Shown here in pieces: positions 54,936 through 64,000 of a DNA stretch of 64,000 nucleotides. Made by a program: the position numbers and the translations under genes. The notes beneath the pieces are model-generated. The model made no database searches and was not told the DNA's origin. It was given only the letters and a program-made list of their open reading frames with translations. The DNA lies in NCBI GenBank assembly GCA_963576475.1, contig OY754972.1, forward strand, positions 11,057,062 through 11,121,061, in the 5' to 3' direction. The first letter of the stretch is position 1. Each line of letters starts with the position of its first letter. The DNA comes from Molanna angustata. Its lineage: Eukaryota; Arthropoda; Insecta; Trichoptera; Molannidae.

Positions 54936-56234
54936 TTAATTCAATTAGTCTCAATTATTCTTATCATTCATGCGTTGATCGTTTAACAGAATAGAGTCGC
55001 GCTAAATCTTAATTATTAGTTCCAACCCACGACATCGCAAATAGTTTAACATATTATTTTTATTGTACCTTTATTTAATTCGAATATACCAGTGTTAATC
55101 ATGTAAGTAGTAATTTTATTTGAAACCCTTCATCACTATAAATAATATATTAAAATCAAATATTTAACGAACTGACATAGGCAATGTCATAATTTATTGA
55201 AGGTAGATGTTTTAAATTAAATAAGATCCTTTTGAACACACAAATTTGTAATATTATAATAATCCTTTTGATAAAATAAATAGATAAAACAAGTACCTAC
55301 CCCTAAAACTACTACTAAGTATATTAGTTTTGCGTACTTCAATTCCCTCTTTTGTTATCATTGCTTTGAACAGTATGTATATTATTAAATCGAGTAGTTT
55401 TATAGTTACATATACGCAAACATTGTATTTTTTCCAAAGATATATTTTTTATTTAAAAAAAAAAACGATTAAGAGATAAATATAGAATCTTAATTATGTC
55501 AAATGTCTCGTAAATGTATCTAAAGTAGGCACTGTAAACTGTCATACAAATTCCTGTTAACTTCAAAATTATATTCTATCCACTTCGTAAAGCTTGTCAT
55601 TGCTTTATTGCCTGAATTTCGTTTGTCACGAACTTATTAAAACGTCAAAAAGTGCTGAAAAATGGGATATTTATTTTCGGAATCCTCCATTTCTGTATTC
55701 GTTCGAAACAAACACCGTTTGTTAAAAAAAACACCAGTGATGACAGATGGCGAACACGGCCCAGACACGAAATTGAATAGTAAATGTGTATTAAAAAAGT
55801 AAAAATAACAGAGACATGGCAGGGTATGGCATTAGATTGGAGATCGTAAATTTCGATCAAGCCAGGGGAAATTAAATTACGTAAGTATCAACCATTTTTA
55901 AGTGAATATTATAAACAGAAACTTGTGTGTATAATTTCTCTTGAATTTCATTCTTTTCTTAAGTCGAACACGTTGTACTTGATTGATAGAGGTCGAGATT
56001 GGTCTGTGACATTGAGGAGAGGTCTGTCTTGTCTATCTTCAGAAATCATTTCTTAAAGAGAACATTTAACAATTTTAAATTTTTAATGGATAGCGCACAT
56101 GTATGGATTACATTTAGAAAGTTCTGGATCTGATACTATTTAAGGTATTTTACAACATAGTGGAAAACCGTGATTATAACTCAAATTCATATATGACCAT
56201 CTAAGAAAAATGTAAAATATAAGTAATATAAGTA
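54936..56234. other. AT-rich stretch, mostly unassigned
   Basis: CATATACGCAAACATTGTAT at about 55408 is a MITE-A edge scrap. A minus-strand ORF at 55645-55860 has no motif. No gene supported. Confidence 0.3.
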
Positions 56235-56525
56235 TATTATAATTGCCAATTACTCTAGTCTACTGAGCTTGGGGTCACTTTGAAATATTTGGGGTCACTT
56301 TGAAATTGTGATTATATATTTTTCAAAATCTAATGAGGTCTAAGCGTGTATAAAATAAACAAATTTGTAAAATTTGAAAAGAATCGAATGAGTAATTTAG
56401 TCTATAGTCTATAAGTAGAATAAGCACGCTGTACATCGTACACAGCACACACACACACACGCTGATACATAAAACTTTCAGAATACAATCTCAGCATGAT
56501 ACTAATTGATAATCTGCAAGTTATA
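56235..56525 (+). mobile_element. MITE-B fragment
   Basis: GAGCTTGGGGTCACTTTGAA (with a 20-bp tandem duplication at about 56272-56310), CTAATGAGGTCTAAGCGTGT, CAAATTTGTAAAATTTGAAA and CACGCTGTACATCG match the right half of MITE-B copies. Both ends are missing. Confidence 0.65.
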
Positions 56526-56640
56526 TTATTTATATCAGTCTTCATTAGCTTAAGCCAAAATATTATTATTATTTTATGGACAAAGGTATGATTATTGTTA
56601 TAGGATGATCTCTTTCAAACAGCCAATCAGTATTGTGCCG

Positions 56641-56847
56641 ACCGCCGCGCGCCGTGGTATAGTTGGTAAGCCGTTCGGTTTCTGTGCCGGCGTCCTGGGT
56701 TCGATTCCCAACAGAGGGGAAATTTATTTCTCATGCAAATATTGCTTCTCTGCGCTTGTGTGGAAACACTGGTTAGTTTGAAGAAATTGCCATACGGCAA
56801 TAAACTCGCCAATTGCGCAGGGTGCAAGGAAGTGTTCATTATTATCA
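56641..56847 (+). mobile_element. tRNA-derived SINE, family 3
   Basis: The head has an A box GTGGTATAGTTGGTAAG and a B box GGGTTCGATTCCC, spaced as in a tRNA. The body contains TGCTTCTCTGCGCTTGTGTG and GAAATTGCCATACGGCAATA, and the 3' part reads GCGCAGGGTGCAAGGAAGTG then TTCATTATTATC. It matches the inverted copies at 28.5 and 12.1 kb. A minus-strand ORF across it is incidental. Confidence 0.8.
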
Positions 56848-57459
56848 CAGCATCGCAAGAAACAATTGGAAAAAAAATAACACAAATTGTCATCAAAAGT
56901 AATAAAAAATAATATTCGGCGAGTATGTATGAGTCATAAGGCGCTAATTGAATTTTAACAATAAAATAAGTTATGTGACATTCGGTTCTCTCTGCCTACA
57001 CTCTTAAATATTTTCATCAAATTACCAATAAGCAAAGTGAAACACAATTTTTTTTTTGTTTAATGTAAACAATTGTATTTGTAATATAAATATATTATTA
57101 TTTGAACAAGTATATTTTTGCTAAACACATAGTCAAACACATTGTGAAATGAGGCTGGAATTAGGAAAAAAATATGAAACTTACCTCAGAGCTTGTATCT
57201 GATTACAACACAAAAAATAGAATTATTAAGAAAAGAATAACAAAAATAATGAAAAATATCATTTGGAATGGAATTCTAGGAAATTAATAAATTCTTGTAA
57301 AGCTCGTATTAAGTTGGGGCACGTGTACTGAAAGCCCACATATTTTTTGGACACATAGGTATTATAATTCGTTGTGATCCTAAAAATAAATTAAATAAAA
57401 AATAACAAACTCGCAAACAAAAAGGTGAAACAACATATTTCAGAAATGGCACAAATTAA
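56848..57459. other. AT-rich spacer
   Basis: ACATTCGGTTCTCTCTGCCT near 56978 is a scrap of the RTE-like 3' end (GCTCGGTTCTCTCTGCTT at 11.44 kb). Nothing else recognised. Confidence 0.35.
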
Positions 57460-58499
57460 TCTATATATACAAAGTTGGGTTAGTTAGACTATTTATATCG
57501 GAAGAATCAACCAAAAAATTTCGGAAAAATTCATGTAAAAAAAATACAGAAACTTAATTTTTAAATAAAACCAAACACACCGCTATGCGAGCATTTAAGT
57601 GCAATTGTTTTTTATTTCCTTTTTTTATTTAATGGCGCTGGCCGATTTACTAATAACATTATTATTATAACAAATTAAGCACTACAATTAATAACACTCA
57701 ATTATTATTATAAACATTATACACTTCCTCAAAAGAATTAGCAAATGAATGCGTAAATTGTAAATTATTTAATAGAACAAAATAAAATGCATCAAACGCA
57801 TCAACAAGCTTTCAATTGAGAATGATTCAACAATCCAGATACTTGACATATCAAAGGATTGGGCTCTGGGAAGGTCTCTATAGTACCTATCAACCCTACT
57901 TATTCCCGAATATTAACGTTTAAAAAATCTTAACGATTCTACATGTATTCATTATTACCGTTTTTTGCAAGTTTTTCGGTAAAACTAAAATTTCTAAATT
58001 ACGGCTTTACGACTTTGGAATAATGCCAATGGCTGAAATAATGAACGGAAATATTATTATTTTACGAGAATGCCAGTCTTTTAATCTCATTACATAAAGC
58101 GGTGTATTTTCTATTTTTTTAATCCATTGATTTTATAATATTTCTAGAATTTGGAACAGCCACGTCGCAAATATAAGTTTTTTAAATTTTATCATGTATT
58201 TTTATATCGGGTCTGTTATGTTGAATTGACCGGTCAGTTAATATTGTTTAACGTAATAAATCCAAATATTATTGTTGCCTTAAAATGAAATCGGTTTATA
58301 TTCATAATATAGTGTTATGTTTATCACGTCAAATATTTATTATTATTATTATTCTTATTAAATCCTAATAAACTATTGAACTCAATAGATTTTTTGTATT
58401 CATTTTATTACGTTAGTAAAATCCTAAATTAAGTTTAGCTTAAAGTTAATACGACATTCGTTGACTGTTAGAGGGTACGAAGTTCGCCGAGTCAGCTAG
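57460..58499 (+). mobile_element. Helitron-like non-autonomous element
   Basis: It starts TCTATATATACAAAGTTGGG then TTAGTTAGACTATTTAT after an A, and ends GTACGAAGTTCGCCGAGTCA then GCTAG before a T. Both ends match the form of lepidopteran Helitrons (TCTATATATA 5' end; GTACGAAGTTCGCCGGGTCAGCTAG-type 3' end, known to me as a common lepidopteran pattern). The interior of about 1 kb has no Rep-helicase. Confidence 0.7.
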
Positions 58500-59164
58500 T
58501 TCAAAATAAAACATCCCGCCATGTTCCTCACAAGGGTATGCAGAAAATACAGCAATTGGTTGGCAGCTCTCCGCTCGATCTTCAGCGTAGTTTTGAATTA
58601 TCAGATGTACTATAAACTATAAAAACAATATAGGTAGTTACTTCGGAAGAGGTCTAGTGAAGCAGTTATCTATAATATATACATATTGTTATATCATAGA
58701 CTAATTAAATTAATGAAAAAAGAACCAATGCAGGCCAGCCCAGTTGGTGGGTTGGTTGGCTACGCCGTTGCAAATACATAAACAACATTAACAGTTTCAC
58801 AATGTTGGTATATCTTTACGACGCGATGGCCGGATCTGCTCGCGGTGCACTGACATTAAGGCCCGTGGGAACCACTTTCACTGTTCATTCATCATCACTC
58901 CACGGCATCGGTCTCTAGAGGCTAGATTCTTTTAGCCACGAAGATCTCCGACAACAGGTCAAAACACATTGACCTACTAACGACTATTGTCTCAGTGATT
59001 GCACCGTAGCGCCGTGTGTAGTGAACACTAAGTCAGGAATTGCATCTTCGTGATAACAACAAGTATTGTACTGAACACGAATTCAAACATAGATGATAAA
59101 ACATTCATTCTTGCACTGAACTACTGTATAGTGAAGAGTATATAACAATTGAAATTTTTATTTG
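58500..59164. other. Unassigned stretch, partly GC-richer
   Basis: The part 58800-59060 is less AT-rich (ACGACGCGATGGCCGGATCT, GATTGCACCGTAGCGCCGTG). It could be retroelement leader or host sequence; no motif decides. Confidence 0.3.
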
Positions 59165-59289
59165 CGATAGAAAGATGTGCGAATTGCCATAATCCAATGC
59201 CTGATGGTGTTCAAGGCTCTGAAAGACTTGGCTCCACACTACATTCAAGAACTGTGCCAAAATAATGTTCTATCAGCCCATACAGCCAA

Positions 59290-59578
59290 TTCCGGTCGCA
59301 GAATTTTCAAAGTAGTCACAAGTAGTCGCAGTTACTAAAAAGTGTGGTAACAGTTACTACACATTGCGACCGAAAAAATTTCGGTAACTTTTTGTCAACA
59401 CTGTGTAGACACAAAGTCTACACATTTGTGTACACTTTCATTGTATACACTTTGTGACTAGTTTGCGACTAGTTTGTGACTAGTGTACACTTTTGGAAAA
59501 AGTGTAGTAACTGTGTGGTAACAGTGTGGAAACATTGTTACCAGAATATTTAAATCTGCACACAATGTGTGGTAACTG
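59290..59578. repeat. Left sub-terminal repeat block of the 4.4-kb element
   Basis: Words such as GTGTGGTAACAG, TGTGACTAGTTTGCGACTAG and TTTGTGACTAGTGTACAC repeat in both orientations. GTGTAGAC and GTCTACAC form an 8-bp stem around ACAAA at about 59404-59424. The block ends where LINE sequence begins near 59578. Confidence 0.6.
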
Positions 59579-60468
59579 TTTACATAAATCAATTATGCGA
59601 TATGGAAATTGAGGGAAGGATTATTTCATTTGCTGATGACACTTCATTGATTTTTCACGCAGATACTTGGGATAATGTCTTTACTATCGCGCAAAGGGAG
59701 GTTCTCAAAGTAAAAACTTGGCTAGAGTATAACCTTTTGACCCTTAACGTGACAAAGACCAAATATCTTACCTTTGGCATAAAAAATAGACCTCTACTAT
59801 CGGCCAATCATACATTAACTATTCATGACTGCCATAATGGTGTACCTTGTCACTGCTTACCTCTGGAGAGAGCAGATTCTATCAAATGTTTAGGAGTAAC
59901 CATAGACTCATCACTTAGATGGGATAAACATATAGAACATGTCACTAAAAGAACACGTCAGTTAGTATATATCTTCAGGAGTATAAGAAATATTGTCGAC
60001 CATCAAACTATCAAAACTATTTACTACGCACTCTGTCAATCCATCATTACATACGGCATTCTTATTTGGGGCAACTGCGCAAATTCGATATTAGATTCTG
60101 TTTATAAGAGTCAAAAACTTGTGATCAAAATTATTTTGTCCCGCCCTATAAGATTCCCTACTCGAAACCTTTTTGAAAACTTCAAAGTCTTAACTCTACA
60201 TCAACTCTACACTAAATGCCTTATTTGCTACTTCACATTTAAAGACACCGATAAAACACGAACACAACAAACAAGATTTACACGTACGTCATCTCACTTA
60301 AATTACCATATCCCTCATCCAAACACTAGCCTTGCTCAGCGACACTATTCATATCAAGCTCCCAGTGTTTACAATACCATCCCAGATTATATTAAAAATA
60401 TCAATCACTACCAAAGGTTCAAAAGGGAAATAACCTTATGGATCATTGAATCAAATCCACCACAATAA
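59575..60468 (+). pseudogene. Reverse transcriptase, C-terminal half (CR1/jockey-like)
   Basis: About 297 codons: INQLCDMEIEGRIISFADDT (FADD is the catalytic palm motif), LTLNVTKTKYLTF, IKCLGVTIDSSLRWDKHIEH, SIITYGILIWGNC, KLVIKIILSRPIRFPTRNLF, YNTIPDYIKN and FKREITLWIIE before TAA. The N-terminal fingers/palm and any endonuclease are missing through 5' truncation, so a start codon is not expected; the apparent GTG start near 59569 lies in host-element sequence. The frame is otherwise uninterrupted, so this copy is fairly young. It is the best-preserved LINE in the window and is related to the minus-strand copy at 26.3 kb. Confidence 0.85.
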
Positions 60469-60524
60469 CATTTTTCTCATTTATTATGACTTGCTTTTTG
60501 TTTACTGTATGTGTGTGTGTAAAA

Positions 60525-61150
60525 ATAAGACTATTGGTGCTGTTGAAGAATACATATACCTTGGACATAAAATTAAATTGGGTAAAGAAAATCAGACCGC
60601 CGAACTGCCAAGACGTATAGGGCTGAGTTGGGCTGCTTTTGGAAAGTTGAGGTACATATTCGGCAACAGGGAAATTCCGAATAACCTAAAAGCCAAAGTG
60701 TACAATTCTTGTGTTTTGCCAGTGACAACATACGGTCTCGAAACCATGTCACTTACTGCCAGAAGCCTCCACAGACTTAAGTGTACTCAACGAGCAATGG
60801 AGAGACAAATGTTAGGCGTATCCTTGAGAGACCGAATAAGAAACGAGGATATAAGACGCCGGTCAAAGGTCACCGACATTGCAGAAAGAGTGGGAAGGCT
60901 GAAGTGGCAATGGGCAGGTCACGTGGCAAGACAGAGAGATGATAGATGGACCCCGAAAATTCTGAATTGGAGACCCTATCATAATAGAAGGGGTGTAGGG
61001 AGACCACAGAGGAGATGGACTGATGACATTGTCGAACTGGTGGGACATGGGTGGAAACAGAGCGCCCAGGACAGAGAGAAGTGGAAAACTCAGGAAGAGG
61101 CCTTTATCCAGCAGTGGAGTGAAAGGGGCTGAAAGAAGAAGAAGAAGAAG
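60525..61150 (+). pseudogene. RTE-like LINE polymerase C-terminal part
   Basis: From about 60537 one + frame reads GAVEEYIYLGHKIKLGKENQ, RRIGLSWAAFGKLRYIFGN, VLPVTTYGLETMSLTARSLH, AMERQMLGVSLRDRIRNEDI, WQWAGHVARQRDDRWTPKIL and GVGRPQRRWTDDIVELVGH to a stop at 61132. This is the thumb and C-terminus of an RTE/BovB-type polymerase; the catalytic domain is cut off. A GAA microsatellite (about 61133-61149) forms the tail. TGTGTGTG-type sequence lies on both sides, so the insertion was probably into a GT repeat of the surrounding LINE UTR. Confidence 0.8.
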
Positions 61151-61779
61151 ATGTGTGTGTGTGTGTGTATGTGTGATGTGTGTGTGTATGTTTATGGTCC
61201 AGTATATTACGTGAGTATGGAGAGTGCCTGTGGATGTATGCTAGGTGTATGAACAATTGTGCTGAATCCACTTTAAAATAATGTTGTTTAACTTACAAAA
61301 CCAAAGACTGCATCCAATATAACACAGGGATTATCCCTAGCATATTGGAGAGCAATTCGCTAATTGACAGCAAAGTGCAAGAGAGTGTCAATGGTTTGGA
61401 TGTGTATGTGCACCTTTCCATTGTCTCTGTCTGAAATATGTATAGCATTTAATCTTTTTTTTTTTTATATATGTACCTTTATTACTGTTGTCAAACCTCT
61501 GTATGTAAAATGTCATGTTTATTATAAATAAATAAAATAAAATAACATTGTTACCACACTAGGCGCGAACATTACAATGCTAAATTTAGAGAAAAATTCT
61601 CAAACTGTTTTGATAGCATGCCTCGTATCGTCATTAATATTGCATTCATTATGAGTAAACAACTAAAATGATTCCGTCTCTCGTCGACTTTTTACAGAAA
61701 AGTTAATAAGTTAATCAATTCCAATTAAGTATTTTTAAGATACTTATTTAAATATTTCATTTTCACCTTCTCAAACTGT

Positions 61780-61780
<1 letters not shown>

Positions 61781-61875
<95 letters not shown>

Positions 61876-62037
61876 TGAATATGTCCTTGTTAAAGAAGTA
61901 CATATACATCTTCCTACGTTCCCTAGAATAAGCATAAATGCTTGTGCTATAGGTGAACGAAATCGGTCGAGGCAGGATTCGAACTCGCGACCACTGGATT
62001 GCTAGCCCAGCGCACTAACCGCTCTGCCATCGACCCA
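61781..62037 (-). mobile_element. tRNA-derived SINE, family 2, with about 90-base poly(T)
   Basis: The minus strand has a tRNA-like head (GGTCGATGGCAGAGCGGTTA, B box GAGTTCGAATCC, anticodon loop CTAGCAA), then the same body as at 9.9 kb (CACCTATAGCACAAGCATTT, GGGAACGTAGGAA), and an A tail seen on + as 61781-61870, all T. Such a long pure tract points to a recent insertion. The ORF called over the T run is an artefact. Confidence 0.85.
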
Positions 62038-63480
62038 TCTATATATGTTATACATATAAGCTTTTTATAATTTCACAATTAATTAATTTAGTTCATTTAA
62101 TCGTATTGCTTACTGACGTGTCGTGTCATGATTTTCTCTGGCGTAATAGAAAGCTTTTTCATCTATATGTCATGTCATATATCAAATATGCTTGAAGTAA
62201 ATAAATAAATGTGCAAATGATCGTCTATCTTAAACAGGAATATTTCTTTGTTAGTTTGACAAATATAAATTAGCGGAACACTTAACATGGTAACATGAAT
62301 ATTCTTTCATACTTTATTTTAATATAATAGTTATATATTTTTTAATTATTCTTTATAGGAGATATTTGTTTTCCTTTAAGTCTTTTTGTGAAGAAAATAA
62401 ACCTATTATTATTGAGTCGTAGGTCTCGTAGTGTTCAAACGTTCTCAATGTAAAAACAATTTTATATAAAAAAAATATGCAGCGATGACGCGTAGCAACA
62501 CAGCACTGGCGCGTGCACACCAGACTTATGACGCGCGGCCGCTTCCCGGCACTATGGAGCATTGGTGGACACTGTTCAAATATATTTTTTATACATTCAA
62601 CAATTTGCTTTAAATTTTTATTTTAATATAAATAATTTAGTTAATAAAACATCAATATTTTTAACATTTATTTTTATTTTCAATACAATAAAATATTATC
62701 AATATTTTCAAGACAATTTGCTCATAGAAACGGAAAAACTAAACAAAAAATTCTTTTCACATAAAAAAATACCTAACACAAATGATATAACACCGTGTGC
62801 TTTGATTTTTGTATTTTATTTTTCTCCAATTCCTGGAAGGCACACTAGTGTCATCTCTTCTCAGTGCTTCGAGATCGCTGTTTTTTTTTATTCTTGGCCA
62901 AAATAGGATATCTTCTACGATTCAGGTGCTGGGTATAAGCGATATAAGCTTCGATGAACCCTCTTTTGTTAAAATGATGAAAAGGGCATGCTGCCTTTTG
63001 TTTTGAAAGTTTGAGAATAACTGTAAACGAGAAAAATATGTGAATCCATTTTGTAAATTTGGTAAATCTCAGATGAAAATATTTTTTCCCATTATTCACC
63101 CATATTATGGTTATTTTTACTCATATAACTATATTATTATAATTATAATTGATTATTCTATCAAACAGAAACATTTAAGCTATAAAAATGTATGACTTAT
63201 TGAATAAAAATAATTCGTACATTTCGATATTATTGTTTAAATTACGATAATATGATGGCGCGTTGGTTAAATTCAACATATTTGAACGAATTACACAGTA
63301 AATTTCTTTTTCCACTAAAAATCTAGTTAAATATGTCATGATATTCAATATTAATAATATATATGTACTTATATTGACAAACTGTAATGGCGGGGTTATA
63401 TTGTTTTTTTAATATTTTATCCACAGATTTTATCACTCACGAAAATATGTCAAACTAACTAGTGAACGACGAGGGGCGGA
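62038..63480. other. Interior of the 4.4-kb element, unclassified
   Basis: The sequence is AT-rich except for a GC-rich patch at 62480-62560 (GACGCGTAGCAACACAGCAC, GACGCGCGGCCGCTTCCC). Three ORFs of 69-114 codons occur on both strands, without catalytic or DNA-binding motifs I can name. If the element encodes anything it would be here. Confidence 0.35.
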
Positions 63481-63686
63481 GCTAAAAGTAGTCGCAAAGT
63501 GGTAACAATGTGTACACACGGTTACCGAACATTGTGACCGAAATGTTACTGTGTCTACTGTTCCCCATTTTCGGTCGTAGTGTAGGAACAGTGTCTACTT
63601 TGCGACCAGAATATGTTACTAGAATACATCGTGTCTACACATTTGTGTCGACTTTGTGTAGGAACGGCGACCGAAAATGGTTATAT
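63480..63686. repeat. Right sub-terminal repeat block of the 4.4-kb element
   Basis: GTAGTCGCAAAGTGGTAACA, ACATTGTGACCGAAATG, TTTCGGTCGTAGTGTAGGAA, GTGTCTACACATTTGTGTCG and AGGAACGGCGACCGAAAATG share words with the left block in inverted and direct orientation. Confidence 0.6.
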
Positions 63687-63933
63687 GGGAGGAAGACAGC
63701 TAACATTGAGATCATCTGGATCACAGAGTACCAACTCTTTAAAAGAATTGGACAGAGTCAATAAGGCGGATTATTATAATCGCGGTTTCAGTGTGAACGA
63801 ACCTTTAAAATACCCCTTTACATCCCTTTAGCTCAGAGCATTGACACCTTCGGTAGACTTCTTAAGACTGCCTTGTTTCGTAGAGCCAACAAATAAGCTA
63901 CAGCGCCCTTGGAGTGATCTTGTATCACTAAAC

Positions 63934-63992
63934 GGCAACTTGTTATTGGGTGCGTGTTAAATAAATATTTGATATGGTACCTGTTAGTTGCC
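63934..63992 (+). repeat. 59-bp repeat with GGCAACT/AGTTGCC ends (second copy)
   Basis: Nearly identical to 26942-27000. Here it follows directly after AAACGG of the L2-like 3' end, where the 46-kb copy instead reads CGCTATACAAATT. Confidence 0.6.
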
Positions 63993-64000
63993 CGAGAAGA

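Larger units (their letters stand above)
59550..61545 (+). mobile_element. CR1/jockey-like LINE, 5'-truncated, with RTE inserted in its 3' UTR
   Basis: Polymerase codons start abruptly near 59575 and run to 60468. The 3' UTR begins after 60468, is interrupted at about 60525-61160 by RTE sequence flanked by GT repeats, resumes near 61190 and ends in TTATAAATAAATAAAATAAA at 61528-61545. Directly after the tail, sub-terminal words of the host element resume (CATTGTTACCACACTAGG). Confidence 0.6.
59277..63689. mobile_element. 4.4-kb TIR element of unclassified type
   Basis: The ends CCCATACAGCCAATTCCGG then TCGCAG (left) and the inverse complement of CCCATATAACCATTTTCGG then TCGCCG (right) agree at 20 of 25 positions. 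AG flanks both sides (59275-59276, 63690-63691), a 2-bp duplication that can be checked because the target is a recognisable reading frame. Inside each end lies 200-300 bases built of short related words (GTGTAGACAC, GTGGTAACA, GTCGCAAAGT, GACCGAAA). The interior now holds LINE, RTE and SINE insertions. No transposase was identified; the short ORFs at 62.4-63.1 kb have no recognised motif. Confidence 0.7.
59165..63933 (+). pseudogene. L2/CR1-like LINE polymerase split by a 4.4-kb insertion
   Basis: Before the insertion the + strand reads CLMVFKALKDLAPHYIQELC then QNNVLS (to 59276). After it, from 63692, it reads GRQLTLRSSGSQSTNSLKEL, then DRVNKADYY. These halves align end to end with NNLAPQYIQELC...DLSGRHLTLRSS of the element at 46 kb. 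Removing 59277-63691 restores codons and frame across the junction. The right part continues with degraded codons and the family 3' end CAGCGCCCTTGGAGTGATCT up to about 63933. Catalytic domain absent. Confidence 0.8.

Noticed and set aside
61778..62005. ORF beginning with a run of Phe
   Set aside because: It is translated from the poly(T) tail of a SINE.

Overview
This is a eukaryotic, AT-rich and repeat-rich window, most likely from an insect and probably a moth or butterfly (Lepidoptera). The evidence is the mix of elements: two Helitron-like elements with TC...CTAG ends and the TCTATATATA 5' end typical of lepidopteran Helitrons, several tRNA-derived SINE families, many 5'-truncated non-LTR (LINE) retrotransposons with AAATA-type tails, and abundant short TIR elements (MITEs). 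No bacterial operon, rRNA gene, CRISPR array or intact long host gene is visible. The species assignment is inference; no search could be run.

Layout. 0-10 kb: sparse old repeats, a GC-rich island at 1.9-2.4 kb, a LINE 3' end at 3.8-4.2 kb, a foldback at 7.2 kb, a Helitron at 8.2-9.0 kb and a SINE at 9.9 kb. 10-18 kb: a dense graveyard of LINE carboxy-terminal fragments (RTE-like), SINE pieces and a TIR element ('MITE-B'). 18-28 kb: two adjacent candidate host exons (18.3 and 19.0 kb), a third at 27.8 kb, another LINE, a second MITE-B with a LINE tail nested in it, and a TATA-flanked DNA transposon carrying pieces of a spliced Tc1/IS630-like transposase. 28-36 kb: SINEs, LINE fragments, a MITE with perfect 43-bp inverted repeats, a 50-bp tandem array, a pogo/Tigger-like transposon remnant that also holds a gag-protease fragment and a SINE, and a hAT-type MITE with 8-bp target duplications. 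36-50 kb: a short intact ORF (61 codons) of unknown function, LINE/SINE/MITE pieces and an L2/CR1-like reverse transcriptase pseudogene. 50.5-52.2 kb: a minisatellite of 24 apparently identical 70-bp units. 52-59 kb: SINEs, LINE fragments and a second Helitron. 59-64 kb: a stack of nested transposons, in which an L2-like retrotransposon was split by a 4.4-kb TIR element, which holds a CR1/jockey-like LINE, which in turn holds an RTE fragment; a SINE with a long poly(T) tract sits in the same TIR element.

How it fits together: nearly all recognisable protein-coding sequence is decayed mobile-element sequence. The best candidates for host sequence are a few small exons on the + strand (phase-compatible at 18.3-27.8 kb, weaker at 9.8-10.8 kb) and the minus-strand ORF at 37.4 kb. 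The most unusual objects are the 4.4-kb element with inverted termini built from short sub-repeats and a 2-bp AG duplication, the highly homogeneous 70-bp array, and the composite element at 32.3-33.6 kb.
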